Source of the DNA: Lantana camara
Taxonomy: Eukaryota; Streptophyta; Magnoliopsida; Lamiales; Verbenaceae
Reading direction: 5' to 3'
Assembly: GCA_037501455.1 (NCBI GenBank)
Contig: CM074862.1
Coordinates: forward strand, 87,443,501-87,507,500
Length of the DNA stretch: 64,000 nt
Positions 31,870 to 41,959 of the stretch are shown one piece after another. Every line of letters starts with the position of its first letter. Position 1 is the stretch's first letter. The notes under the pieces were generated by a model. The model saw only the letters and a program-made list of their open reading frames with translations, searched no databases and was not told the origin of the DNA. The position numbers were made by a program, and so were the translations under genes.

Positions 31870-32489
31870 TATTGACGTCAAAAAAATGAAATAAAATTAT
31901 TAATTAATATCCCAATAAAATTGGTTATTAATTATCAATTTTAATTATAAGCCCATAATAAATTTGGGCTTGCGTATCTAATTGAAAATAAGAATTGTGA
32001 AACTATATTCTTATTGTTTTGAATTAATTAAATAGATTAAATGAATTATCCATTAAATAAAATAAAGGCCCACTAATTATAAAGTGGTCCTCAAATGTCG
32101 GCCCAAGCCCACGAAGCCCAATAGGATAAACGAAGGCCTATAAATAAGGTTCTAAAGTCCCAAAAACCGGCCAAGCACCAAAACATAAGCGAAAAGGACA
32201 AACAAGCAACAAGAAGATTCAAAGGACAAAACTCTCAAGTCATCAAGCACTAAGGAATCGAAGGGATTCAAGCATTCAAGCTCTCAAGTTCGAGCCTTGC
32301 CTGTCTACCTTCGATTCAACCAAACCATACTCAATCCGAGAACAAGCATCAAGCCCTCGGATCAATCCACTCCGAATCAGAGGGATTTCAGAGATTGGAA
32401 CACTTTTTAATTTAAATCAATATTATTCTTGCTTTCCCTATTTTCTTGCATCTTGTAACCATTTATTGCAGATTCAACCAAAATTTGTG
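31870..32489 (+). repeat. 5' LTR of Tat element
   Basis: Begins TATTGACGTC where the 3' LTR has TGTTGACGTC. It ends ...AATTTGTGT directly against the PBS, while the 3' LTR continues AAACA after the same phrase; a few bases appear to be deleted at this LTR/PBS junction. CTATAAATAAGG at about 32139 is a good TATA box candidate (CTAAAAATAAGG in the 3' LTR). Confidence 0.9.
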
Positions 32490-33128
32490 TGGCACGCCCA
32501 GTGGGACAATCTTTGCCTCTCATCTCTTCGTTCCAAGGAATCTCAAATCATCATCCGGAGCATTTCCATGGGGACAAGAAGGATTTTGTCAACTTCATTA
32601 CGGACATCGACCACTCCTCTACCGGGGGCAAGCACGACGGTTCAGCCTCCTCCAAATCGGAAAACTCCAATCTGGCCACCCCGAGAGGAACTCACTCCAC
32701 CACCTTTGCCAACTTACCAGTGATGGCCACCGGCACCATGAATGTGGATGACCAACTCGCCCAAATGGCCCAAGACATAGCTGATTTGCAAAAGATGGGG
32801 GAAGACAAAGATCTTCAGATTGCACAACTCATGAACAAGGTGGAACAAAAAAATGGTGAAGGGGTTAGCCACAACGGCCCTCAATCTCCCAAAAATGCTC
32901 AGAAGGAGAAGTCGGCTGATAAGACACTTCCCCAACCGGATTTCGTCCCAAGGATTAAAAAGTTCAGTCGCAACCTTATCGGTTGAGGAGTTGCAAGCCA
33001 TGATAGCAAACACCATCAAGGCGCAATACGATGGATCATCTCAACATCGAGTTACGTATTCAAAACCATATTCCAGGAGGATTGATGCCTTGAGGATGCC
33101 AAATGGATACCAACCCCCTAAGCTTTAA
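32489..33128 (+). pseudogene. Tat gag, N-terminal region
   Basis: ORF 32489-32986 (165 residues) and overlapping ORF 32853-33128 cover a low-complexity Ser/Thr/His-rich start, a probable coiled coil (MNVDDQLAQMAQDIADLQKM, DKDLQIAQLMNKVEQ), and VEELQAMIANTIKAQYDG with YSKPYSRRIDALRMPNGYQP. The frame changes near 32960 and meets TAA at 33126 inside a conserved phrase (PPKL then [11 protein letters not shown]). The start codon is uncertain because the PBS lies so close to the first ATG. Confidence 0.75.
32490..32507 (+). other. Primer-binding site of Tat element
   Basis: TGGCACGCCCAGTGGGAC, the form usual in Tat-type elements. I do not assign the tRNA species. It directly follows the LTR end, without the short spacer seen in other elements here. 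Confidence 0.85.
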
Positions 33129-34560
33129 CAATTCGATGGAAAGGGCAACCCTAAGCAACATATTGCTCACTTCATTGAAACTTGTAATAATGCGGGGACA
33201 GGAGGTGACCTTCTCGTCAAGCAGTTCGTCAGGTCACTCAAAGGCAATGCTTTTGATTGGTACGTCGATCTCGAACCGGAGTCCATCAATAGTTGGGATG
33301 AAATAGAGGGGGAATTCTTGAACCGCTTTTACAGTACCCGTCGCACGGTAAGCATGATTGAGCTTACAAACACCAAACAATGGAAAGACGAGCCCGTGGT
33401 GGACTACATCAACCGTTGGCGTGCTTTAAGCCTGAATTTCAAGGACAAGCTTTCTGAGACTTCGGCAAGCGAGATGTGCATCCAAGGCATGCATTGGGGT
33501 CTACTCTACATATTGCAAGGAATCAAACCCCGAAATTTTGAGGAATTAGCCACTCGCGCCCATGAAATGGAATTAAGCATCTTGAATCACAAGACAACGT
33601 TCCCATCGAAAGATTCGAGGAATGAAAAGAAAGGCTATCCACGAAGAGTGGAGAAATCCCACAAGGCACTGGTGAAGGAATCCATGGCCATCAAAACAAC
33701 TTCGGTCAAAGTCTCCAACGGCGATAGAAAGAATGAAAGGGTCAAAGAGCAAAAGCCATCAATGGAAAAACGTCGACCTACGTTGAAGGAGCTCCAAGGG
33801 AAAGTGTATCCTTTTCCCGACTCCGATGTCGGACAAATCCTTGACGAGCTGCTAGAAAGGGAATTAATTGAACTGCCTGAGCCGAAACGTCCGGATCATC
33901 GGGTGATTAGCCACCCCCTTGAAAAGTGCTTCGTAGTTAAGGAGAAAATCATGAATTTGGTGAGGGACGGTAAGATAATTCTCGATACTGATGATATTGC
34001 AGAGGCAAATGTTATATGTGTTTCTCAGGATGGTAAGCATGCATTTTCCTCACCGGCACCGGAGGCATCCATAACGCTCCAATTCGGAAGTTTAGATCCT
34101 ATCCTAGTGAAGATTCCAATCACCAACAGGGAGGCTCCGAAGGAAATACCCAAGGGAGAAGTCGTGGAGCAGTCGGATCTTTCATCTGAGATTGAAGGAG
34201 AAGACGAAGGATGGACTCTTATAACTCGTCGGCAGAAACAAAGACGCCGTGTTGAGCAACTGCATCCGTCTAGGATAAGAAATTTATTCCCTCGGAAGAT
34301 CACGCTGCTAAATTCAAATGAAAAGCAGGAAGTTCAACTAAACTCCAAAATACCATCGAAAGGTCGTCCGTATGAACCCGTGCTCTTGGGAGACTTCTTT
34401 CCGACCAAGTTCTTCGAGGAAAAAGTCAGGCCAAAGAGTTGCATACCATGCAAAATAGGAGAGGAACAATCTGCCTTTTGTTATGTTGTCATCGCCTTTG
34501 ATGATGAAGATTTGTTGTTAGGATCAAAACCGCATAACAGACCATTCTTCGTTTCAGGAT
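33129..34560 (+). pseudogene. Tat gag core and C-terminal linker
   Basis: 33129-33317 encodes, in the continuing frame, [38 protein letters not shown] and [19 protein letters not shown] (the retrotransposon gag capsid fold). The ORF from 33318 (452 residues) carries on with [38 protein letters not shown] and [15 protein letters not shown], a charged linker, [20 protein letters not shown] and [20 protein letters not shown]. Capsid-forming role by family. Largely intact apart from one stop at 33126. Confidence 0.87.
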
Positions 34561-35346
34561 TTTTGCAAGGACAGAAAGTGAAACGTATCCTGCTCGATGG
34601 TGGATCGGGGGTCAACATGATGCCCAAATCCACCCGTGAAGAGTCTGAAAATCGCAACTCAAGAGCTGTCTCATAGCCGTCTGACAATCCAAGGTTTCAA
34701 TCAGGGCAGCCAAAGGGCCATCGACATGATTCGTTTAGAACTAACCATTGGAGAATTTTGGGCTGATACGTTCTTTCACGTAATTGATGCTAGGACATCT
34801 TACCATCTATTGTTGGGTAGGCCATGGCTTCATGAGAACGGAGTGGTTCCCTCTACCCTCCATCAGTGCTTCAAGTATGTAAGAAATGGCGAAATAGTGA
34901 AGGTGGATGCAAATGTGAAGCCTTTTAGTGAAGCGGAATCCTACTTTGCTGATGCAAAACTTTACTTGGATCCAAGCCCCATCAAAGAGTCACCACGTTC
35001 TCCAGACCATCCTCCTGCCAAACCTGAAAATCCAAAACACGAGAGCGAAAATTCCATGAAGGAGAACCCTGCACAGGTGACTACGAATAAAAAGTTTGTT
35101 GTTATAAAGACGCCTAACCTATCGAAGTTCCAACCACATCGGAACGAACATGCAGTTAGTCTTGGGTCAACCAGATCAAAGAATTCCCGAGTAGACGACT
35201 TTCGGGTAATGAAAAGAGAGCTAATTTTGCCTGTTGCCAAATTAAGGAATGTGGAACAAGTGGAGTCATCATCCAAGAGTCAACTTCAAGGAGGTTTAGA
35301 CCCAAAAGCATATGACCACCTGGAAAAGTCTGGATATGAGTTTTAA
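34561..35346 (+). pseudogene. Tat aspartic protease and linker
   Basis: The protease starts at the end of the gag ORF with [20 protein letters not shown] (active-site D-G-G-S form typical of this lineage). A frameshift at about 34625-34640 moves it into ORF 34636-35346, which supplies LTIQGFNQGSQRAIDMIRLE, FFHVIDARTSYHLLLGRPW and the tail CFKYVRNGEIVKVDAN. A charged linker then leads to GGLDPKAYDHLEKSGYEF and TAA. It would cleave the polyprotein if the frame were whole. Confidence 0.88.
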
Positions 35347-36087
35347 AACCCGTCTCAGCTAGGAAAACTGGAACCCGAGCTCGCTTGCGAGAAAATTCAC
35401 GGGCTTACCACGGAACAACACAGGTTAAAAAGGCAAGGATTTTGTGTCAATCAGCTGAAAGTTGGCTTAGGGTTTTCTCCAACCGAACCAATCAGGATTC
35501 GACTAAGGAAAAACACACAGGCTAGCGTGCAACACATCACTGCAGAAGAGGATAAACACGACGGAGACAAAAAGGTCACTGACCGCCGTCTTTCCGTATT
35601 TGATAGATTGGGGACGTCCAAAACCCGTAAATCAGTATTTGAAAGGCTTGGAAACACTTATCGAGCTAAATTCGTTCATGACAGGCTTGGCATCAAGCGT
35701 CAAACACGAGGTTATGTCTTTGATAGACTAGGAAATCAGGGAGTAAAACAACAGAAGGAACGGGATATTATCACAGAGGTGGAAACGATGAAGTCAGAAA
35801 GCAAAGTTCAGACTATTCACATCCCTGCATCCCATGAAAATAAGTCCTCAATCCTACTCATCACTTCAAATAAGCCGGTTACGATTAGACAAAAAAAATT
35901 TGGACACTCGACTGGCGTAGCTGAAAATGGAGTAGAGGTCACGATCGGATCTAACGACACTTATGCTCTCGAGGAAAATTAGTATGCGTGCAATCATGTA
36001 ACCGTCGAAGAAAATTCTGACTCTGAGGCTTCTGATGACGAGGTTCAGAAAGCCCCAAAGTAGCCTGAAGATGGTGCATAAGCAACT
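35347..36087 (+). pseudogene. Tat linker between protease and RT with VFDRLG repeats
   Basis: ORF 35527-35982 (151 residues) contains four copies of a short motif: LSVFDRLG, KSVFERLG, KFVHDRLG, GYVFDRLG, spaced about 15-18 residues (35589-35740). The preceding stretch (35347-35526) keeps the frame but follows a TAA, and 35983-36087 has further stops. No domain recognised. Similar short repeats are known in this position in Tat/Ogre polyproteins; function unknown. Confidence 0.75.
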
Positions 36088-37785
36088 GTGGACGAGCTTA
36101 AGGAGTTAAATCTCGGAACTGACGAGGAGCCACACCCCGTATATGTTAGTGCACTCTTAAGTCACGAAGAAGATGAAAAGTACCTCAAGATTCTAAATGA
36201 GTACAAAGACTTCTTCGCATGGATATATAAAGAAATGCATGGCCTAGACCCCAAAGTCGCTGTACATCACCTTGGCATAAAACATGGGGCACGTCCTGTC
36301 AAGCAGTCTCAAAGAATGCTCCGCCCAGAGCTTGCTGCGCGTGTGAAGGCAGAAGTAAACAAGCTGATTGAATCCGGATTCATCAGAGAGGTAAAGTACC
36401 CCACCTCGATATCCAGCATCGTACCGATTAAGAAGAAGAATGGTCAAATACGTGTTTGCGTAGATTTTCGGGATCTGAATAAAGCATGCCCTAAAGATGA
36501 TTTTCCTTTGCCCATAATTGAGCTGATAGTTGACGCTACCACAGGACATGAAGCTCTATCTTTCATGGACGGATCCTCGGGGTACAATCAGATAAGGATG
36601 TCACCAAAAGACGAGGAGTGTACTGCTTTTCGCACTCCGAAAGGAATATATTGCTATAAGGTAATGCCCTTTGGTTTGAAAAATACGGGTGCTACATATC
36701 AACAAGCGATGCAAAATATCTTCGACGATATGCTACACGAAAGGGTTGAGTGCTATGTTGACGATCTGGTTGTCAAGACAAGAAAAAGGGCTGACCACTT
36801 GGAAGATCTTCGGATCATGTTCGAAAGGCTAAGAAAATACAGCTTGAAAATGAATCCTCTTAAATGCGCATTCGGAGTGACATCGGAAAAGTTTCTTGGC
36901 CTTGTTGTCCGTCATAGGGGCATTGAGGTGGATCCCGACAAGATAGACGCTATCCAGAAGATGGCTCTACCGAGGAACTTGAAGGAGCTGAGGAGCCTGC
37001 AAGGAAATCTCGCGTTCATAAGGAGATTCACATCTAACTTTACCGGGAGATGCCAACCGTTTAGCCATCTCATGAAGAAGGATGCCCCTTTTGAATGGGA
37101 TGAAGGTTTCCAAAATGGATTCGAAAGCATAAAGAAATTCCTTTTGAACCCACAAGTACTAGGAGCCCCGATACCTGGAAAACCACTCATACTGTATATT
37201 ACAGTGCAGGAATGTTCAATCGGTGCCCTAATGGCCCAAGAAAACGTCGAAGGTAAAGAGATGGCCTTTTATTATCTAAGCACGTCCTTAACGGGGAGCG
37301 AGTCAAAGTATTCTCCACTGGAAAAAGTATGCTTAGCTCTATTTTATGCCATCAAAAAATTAAAGCATTATTTCGAAGCCTACTCTATTCGGCTCAGCTC
37401 TCGCGCTGATCCCGTCAAGTTTGTAATGTCGAGACCTGTCCTTTCTGGAAGGTTGGTGAAATGGTCTATCATTTTCAACCAATATGAAATAACATACGTG
37501 CCCCAAAAAGCTATCAAAGGCCAGGCACTCGCCAATTTCTTAGCAGATCATCCCGTTCCAGCGGAATGGGAGTTGTCCGAAGACCTGTCGGATGAAGATG
37601 TTCTATTCACGGAAGTGGTCCCACCGTGGACGATGTTTTTCGACGGATCAGTACGAACCGATGGAGCGGGGGAAGGAGTCGTCTTCGTTTCTCCAGAGAA
37701 GCAAGTTCTGACATACTCAATCGTACTTGGGGAACTATGCTCCAATAATGTTGTTGAATATCAAACCTTAATAATTGGGCTCTAA
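36088..37785 (+). CDS. Tat reverse transcriptase, RNase H and start of second RNase H
   Basis: A 565-residue intact ORF. RT: RVCVDFRDLNKACPKDDFPL, FMDGSSGYNQIRMSPKDEE, KVMPFGLKNTGATYQQAMQ, and catalytic YVDD at residues 223-226 (36754-36765) in CYVDDLVVKT. The first RNase H (from about 37190) lacks the usual first Asp (VQECSIGALMAQ). The second, archaeal-type RNase H starts at 37635 with MFFDGSVRTDGAGEGVVF. The ORF ends at a TAA (37783-37785) inside that domain, and the sequence continues directly in frame at 37786. The initial Met is only where the open frame begins; the true product is a polyprotein. Confidence 0.92.
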   Translation: MDELKELNLGTDEEPHPVYVSALLSHEEDEKYLKILNEYKDFFAWIYKEMHGLDPKVAVHHLGIKHGARPVKQSQRMLRPELAARVKAEVNKLIESGFIREVKYPTSISSIVPIKKKNGQIRVCVDFRDLNKACPKDDFPLPIIELIVDATTGHEALSFMDGSSGYNQIRMSPKDEECTAFRTPKGIYCYKVMPFGLKNTGATYQQAMQNIFDDMLHERVECYVDDLVVKTRKRADHLEDLRIMFERLRKYSLKMNPLKCAFGVTSEKFLGLVVRHRGIEVDPDKIDAIQKMALPRNLKELRSLQGNLAFIRRFTSNFTGRCQPFSHLMKKDAPFEWDEGFQNGFESIKKFLLNPQVLGAPIPGKPLILYITVQECSIGALMAQENVEGKEMAFYYLSTSLTGSESKYSPLEKVCLALFYAIKKLKHYFEAYSIRLSSRADPVKFVMSRPVLSGRLVKWSIIFNQYEITYVPQKAIKGQALANFLADHPVPAEWELSEDLSDEDVLFTEVVPPWTMFFDGSVRTDGAGEGVVFVSPEKQVLTYSIVLGELCSNNVVEYQTLIIGL

Positions 37786-38763
37786 ATGGCTATGGAGATG
37801 GGTATAACAGAAGTTGAGATTTATGGCGACTCTAAACTCGTTATTAATCAACTTTCAAACACTTACAAGGTTAAGAAGGAAGACCTTGTGCCACTTTCCC
37901 AACATGCTGCGGACCTGCTTAAGCATTTCGAGAGTGTTACTTTGAATCACATTCCCAGGAATGACAATAGGATAGCAGACGCGCTGGCCAATTTAGCAAC
38001 CACTTTAGCTTTGACAGAAGGAGAAACAACGTGTATTCCTGTATGCAACCGGTGGATAATACCGTCCGCTACTGAACCAAGCCATGGAGACTTAAATGTC
38101 ATAACCACCTTGACCGTCGATGATGAAGATTGGAGGGTGCCATTGGTCCAATACCTTAAGCAAGGGAAGTTGCCTGAAAATGCTCATCACAGGGCGGAAG
38201 TACGAAGAAGAGCACCAAGCTATGTCCTATGCAAGAATACACTATATCGACAATCCCTAGAAGAGTACTACCAAAGATGTTTGAACGGTGAGCAAACTGT
38301 CGAGGCCATGAAAGAAGCGCATTCCGGAATATACGGAGCCCACCAATCCGGTCCAAAGCTGCATTTTCGAACCAAACGGATGGGCTATTACTGGCCAAAA
38401 ATGGTAAAAGATTGCCTTGACTATGCGAGGCGGTGTGAAGCTTGCCAAATGCATGTCAATTTCATACACCAACCTCCGGAACCCCTTCATCCCACTATTG
38501 CCTCTTGGCCATTTGATGTGTGGGGTCTAGATGTTGTGGGGCCTATAACTCCTAAATCCTCGGCTGGTCACATGAACATTCTGGCAGCCACAGACTACTT
38601 CTCCAAATGGGCAAAAGCAGCTCCCCTAAAGGAAGTGAAAAAAGAGACGATGGTCGAATTTATTCGTACCAACCTTATCGTCAGGTATGGTGTGCCACGA
38701 TGCATCGTGACTGACAATGGAAAACCATTCTACAATAAGCTGATGGATAAGCTGTGTGTATAA
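37786..38763 (+). pseudogene. Tat second RNase H (end) and integrase
   Basis: 325 residues in the same frame as the previous ORF. The second RNase H is completed by VEIYGDSKLVINQLSN and HIPRNDNRIADALANLA (catalytic Asp residues present). Integrase follows: zinc region HSGIYGAHQSGPKL ... YWPKMVKDCLDYARRCEACQ, then FDVWGLDVVGPITPKSS (first Asp) and RCIVTDNGKPFYNKL (second Asp). TAA at 38761 interrupts before the catalytic Glu. Confidence 0.92.
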
Positions 38764-39379
38764 TTTGGCTTTAAACAACACAACTCTTCGATGTACAATG
38801 CCGCGGTGAACGGTTAGGCAGAGGCATTTAATAAAACCCTATGCAACCTTTTGAAGAAGATAGTTTCAAAATCAAAGAGAGATTCACATGAAAAAGTTGG
38901 GGAAGCACTCTGGGCATACAGGATAACACACCGAACAGCTATTCAAGTAACCCCTTATTCGCTGGTGTATGGAGTCGAAGCCGTGCTTCCATTAGAAAGC
39001 CAAATACCTTCTTTGCGCATCGCTATCCAAGAAGGACTTACCGCTGAGGATAACGCCCTCCTCAGACTTGAGGAATTGGAAGCTTTAGAAAAAAGGAGAC
39101 TTGAAGCCCAACAACAGCTTGAGTGCTACCATGCCCGCATGACAAGAGCTTTCAACAAAAAAGTGCGCCCCCGAGCATTTCAAGTTGGAGACCTAGTGTT
39201 GGCGGTACGAAGACCTATCACCATCACCCAACGGATGGGAGTCAAATTCTTGTCAAAGTGGGATGGCCCCCTATGTCGTGAAGGAAGTATACACGAACGG
39301 AGCCTACAAATTGGTTGACAAAGATGGTTTGCGTATCGGCCCAATAAATGGCAAGTTCCTGAGAAGATACTACCCATGA
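38764..39379 (+). pseudogene. Tat integrase C-terminal part
   Basis: Continues in frame with NAAVNG, a TAG at about 38815, then AEAFNKTLCNLLKKIVS (catalytic Glu), EALWAYRITHRTAIQVTPYS and LVYGVEAVLPLESQIPSLRI. The ORF 38851-39318 extends to FQVGDLVLAVRRPI and LSKWDGP. An extra C in a run near 39270 shifts the frame; in the other frame the end LVDKDGLRIGPINGKFLRRY is followed by TGA at 39377-39379, the natural pol stop. Confidence 0.9.
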
Positions 39380-40109
39380 GAAGTCTGCTCCATGATGCAC
39401 GAGCCTAAACTGTTGTCACTCCTGGCCCGTATGAGTATAAAATGCGTACGGCAACCACCAATTGTAGTGTACGTGGTTAAACTGCTAATCTACTCCACTA
39501 ACGATATTTCATGTGGCTAAAACGCAGAAATGTCCCACTTCGTCCAGGGTGGCTAAGCTTTGGATACTCTTCGCCGGCAAGAGTATAAACTTTGTACGGC
39601 ACCCCCCAAAACAATGTTATGTTTTTTGAACTACGTTATGACTTGATCCTCTTCGCAGGGGTACGTAGGCAGCTTGAAATTTAAATTTTCAAGTTTCGTC
39701 AAATCTTTAAGTAGATTTGAGTTTGCTATAGAACCTCTTAAATCGGTTACGATTTCCAACATGTTCATGGAATTCCAACACTGGGGGCATGCATTGGAGC
39801 CATTCGGAACCAAAATCAAGGTGAAATTGGCGAACAAGTGCTTAAAAAAAAAAAAAAAAAAGGATGGATCTTGCCATCTTTAGCTTACTATGTTTGAATT
39901 TTGGACAAGTGCGTGGAATCTTGGCGTTTGGAATATTCGACATAAATTCGTATTGTGCACCAAACATAAAGAAAGATGGAAAGAAATGCAGAAACAAACA
40001 GTTGAGGACAAAAAGAGTTCACAACTTTATTCCACCAGAAATAAGTTCTCAAGCATTCAAGAAAATAAACGGGATAAAGAAACTAACAAATGTCAAAATG
40101 ATAATGTGA
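39380..40109 (+). other. Tat 3' region after pol
   Basis: Non-coding. Two diverged copies of a phrase ending GTATAAA...TGCGTACGGCAACC (39429-39465) and GAGTATAAACTTTGTACGGCACC (39580-39604), both after CCTGGCC or GCCGGCA, a pattern often seen after pol in Tat elements. An A run of 18 is at 39845-39862. 39890-40109 carries short ORFs that I do not support. Confidence 0.6.
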
Positions 40110-40844
40110 TCAACCAAATGGATCAAAACTAGCTAAGTCTTGTTGGGATTCGGTGATATGCTCTTCTATTCTCTTCAATTCCTCCATTTCTTTATCAGAC
40201 ATGACCGGTGCGCTCTCAAGTTGAGAAACTTGTCCCCGTTTCTCACTCACGACTTTCTGAAGTGCATACAAACCCTCTTCAAGAGCTCGAAGTGAGAAAT
40301 TAGCAAGATCTTCCTTAACACCTAACTCGGCAACTTGCTTCTCCAATTCTTCTCTTTTGGTGGCTAATCTGAGTGCTTCATCCTTGAGACGAGTCATCAT
40401 GTTGGTGTGCTCGACTTCTTTACTTTCAATCTCCAAAAGACTCTGCCTTACATTTGAAATTGACCTCTCATGCTCCTCTTGCGTGGGCATTTGGCCAGAC
40501 TCCGTCTTGACCTTCACGTATTGGGAAGCAGCATCGAATAGGAACTGTAATCGACTGACTAACGAAGAGGTATCCATGAAGACCCCCATTTCCTTAACCA
40601 AAAAATCAAAGTCGGGCTTCCTGGCTAAGATTTTATCCGGAGTTGCATTGACGGCCTTATCTCGTATTTGTCCACAGAAATAAGCAAGCATCATCTGTTG
40701 AGCATTGAACTTAACGACTTGGCCACAAAATTCTGACGCTTCAACGGGAGATGGAATTGTAGATGCCAACTTAGGCCTCTTAGCTATATTCTTCTCGATG
40801 TCAGGTCTCGCGACTTCAATATTAAGAAATATTGCTTTCAACAC
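40110..40844 (-). CDS. Antisense Tat ORF, coiled-coil C-terminal part
   Basis: 244 residues on the strand opposite to gag-pol. The C-terminal half is rich in Glu/Lys/Leu with heptad-like spacing (SNVRQSLLEIESKEVEHTNM, LATKREELEKQVAELGVKED, MSDKEMEELKRIEEHITESQ), a likely coiled coil. The N-terminal part has no motif I recognise. It lies downstream of the plant mobile domain ORF (41089-41940) on the same strand and, by analogy with other Tat antisense ORFs, is probably its 3' exon; 40845-41088 would then include an intron. Open and free of stops, which is unusual in this window. Confidence 0.65.
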   Translation of the reverse strand: MLKAIFLNIEVARPDIEKNIAKRPKLASTIPSPVEASEFCGQVVKFNAQQMMLAYFCGQIRDKAVNATPDKILARKPDFDFLVKEMGVFMDTSSLVSRLQFLFDAASQYVKVKTESGQMPTQEEHERSISNVRQSLLEIESKEVEHTNMMTRLKDEALRLATKREELEKQVAELGVKEDLANFSLRALEEGLYALQKVVSEKRGQVSQLESAPVMSDKEMEELKRIEEHITESQQDLASFDPFG

Positions 40845-41088
40845 ACACTCTTAAAAAAAAAAAGAAGAGGAAACATAAATTTCCTTCGATAAAGTAATCA
40901 TACCTTCCAGAGGAGAAGACTCGATTGCGGTAGGCATATTGAAGCTGCTAGCCCATTGACCGAATCTGTGATTCCTTCGGAAAGGGTATGAACTTCTCGC
41001 TCAAGACCCCCAAGCTGAAAATGAGAAAAAGGGGAGGGAGTATTAAAACACAACATCAAATAAATAGAAGAATATACGAAACAATATT

Positions 41089-41940
41089 TTAATTTTTTTT
41101 TCTTTTTACATATTGAGCTAGATCTTCTAAAGGCATGCTAGAACTTAGAACGTCCTCGAAAAAGGACGAATCAATGTTAATATCATCTAAGTCAGAAACC
41201 TTGGTTCCTTCGTCGCGTTGCGGTTGATCACTAGACCTGCCATTCGAAAGAGAAAGTACAGAAATGACCTCGCATCCTTCACCGGGGGCAAGGATAGACA
41301 AAGGCTCGATGGCTAGAGCAGTTTTCGAGCGCTTTCGCTTCTTAGAGACTGTCTCTACTGGAATGATAGCGTGATTGGCTTCGGGGAGTGGACCCTGAGT
41401 TGACGGCTCATTCTGTTGATCCTTAGAGTTCCCAGCTATAGCCTTCAAAGTCTGACCAAGTTTGAGGATAATCTTCTTGCCCTTTCCAGTTGAGGTTTTC
41501 CAACACTTCGCCCACCAACCAGCATATGCCTTAGTGACCAATCGAGATGAAGATGAATCACCCGGAATAGTGAATTTGGAGTCTGTCCCAAGCAAAGTAG
41601 AGGATATCCAAAAGCGAACCAACTCGTTTAGCTCACACGAGAGGATCTCTTCCTTCAGCATACCCGGACTATCCTGGCAAAAACCAAATTGTCGGCTGAA
41701 GCGGTGGGGGCTGTAAGCTTCAACAATGTAGTCTGGCCCACTTCGAAAAGTCAAGTAGCCAGACCTGATAGCCAAAACGATATCCTTGAAGGCACCGGAG
41801 GTGGTCGAATCATCTATAACCAGAGCCCAATCATGTATCCATAAATTTGGAAGTGGGGATGGACCAATGTTCAAGAATAACTCGGGTTCTCCTTCAAGGT
41901 CAAATGAGTTAGCTATATTTTCTCCTAAGTATGTCTCCAT
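41089..41940 (-). CDS. Antisense Tat ORF, plant mobile domain C-terminal part
   Basis: 283 residues on the minus strand. The segment YIVEAYSPHRFSRQFGFCQD followed by SCELNELVRFWISSTLLGT resembles the C-terminal part of the plant mobile domain (aminotransferase-like, MAIN/transposon-associated). A basic stretch KKRKRSKTALAIEP could act as a nuclear localisation signal. It ends QYVKRKKN and stop. Antisense additional ORFs of this type are reported from Tat/Ogre elements; their function is unknown. A separate transcript starting in the 3' part of the element is needed for expression; I see no clear promoter. Confidence 0.75.
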   Translation of the reverse strand: METYLGENIANSFDLEGEPELFLNIGPSPLPNLWIHDWALVIDDSTTSGAFKDIVLAIRSGYLTFRSGPDYIVEAYSPHRFSRQFGFCQDSPGMLKEEILSCELNELVRFWISSTLLGTDSKFTIPGDSSSSRLVTKAYAGWWAKCWKTSTGKGKKIILKLGQTLKAIAGNSKDQQNEPSTQGPLPEANHAIIPVETVSKKRKRSKTALAIEPLSILAPGEGCEVISVLSLSNGRSSDQPQRDEGTKVSDLDDINIDSSFFEDVLSSSMPLEDLAQYVKRKKN

Positions 41941-41959
41941 CTTAGCACTGTCGGGTTCC

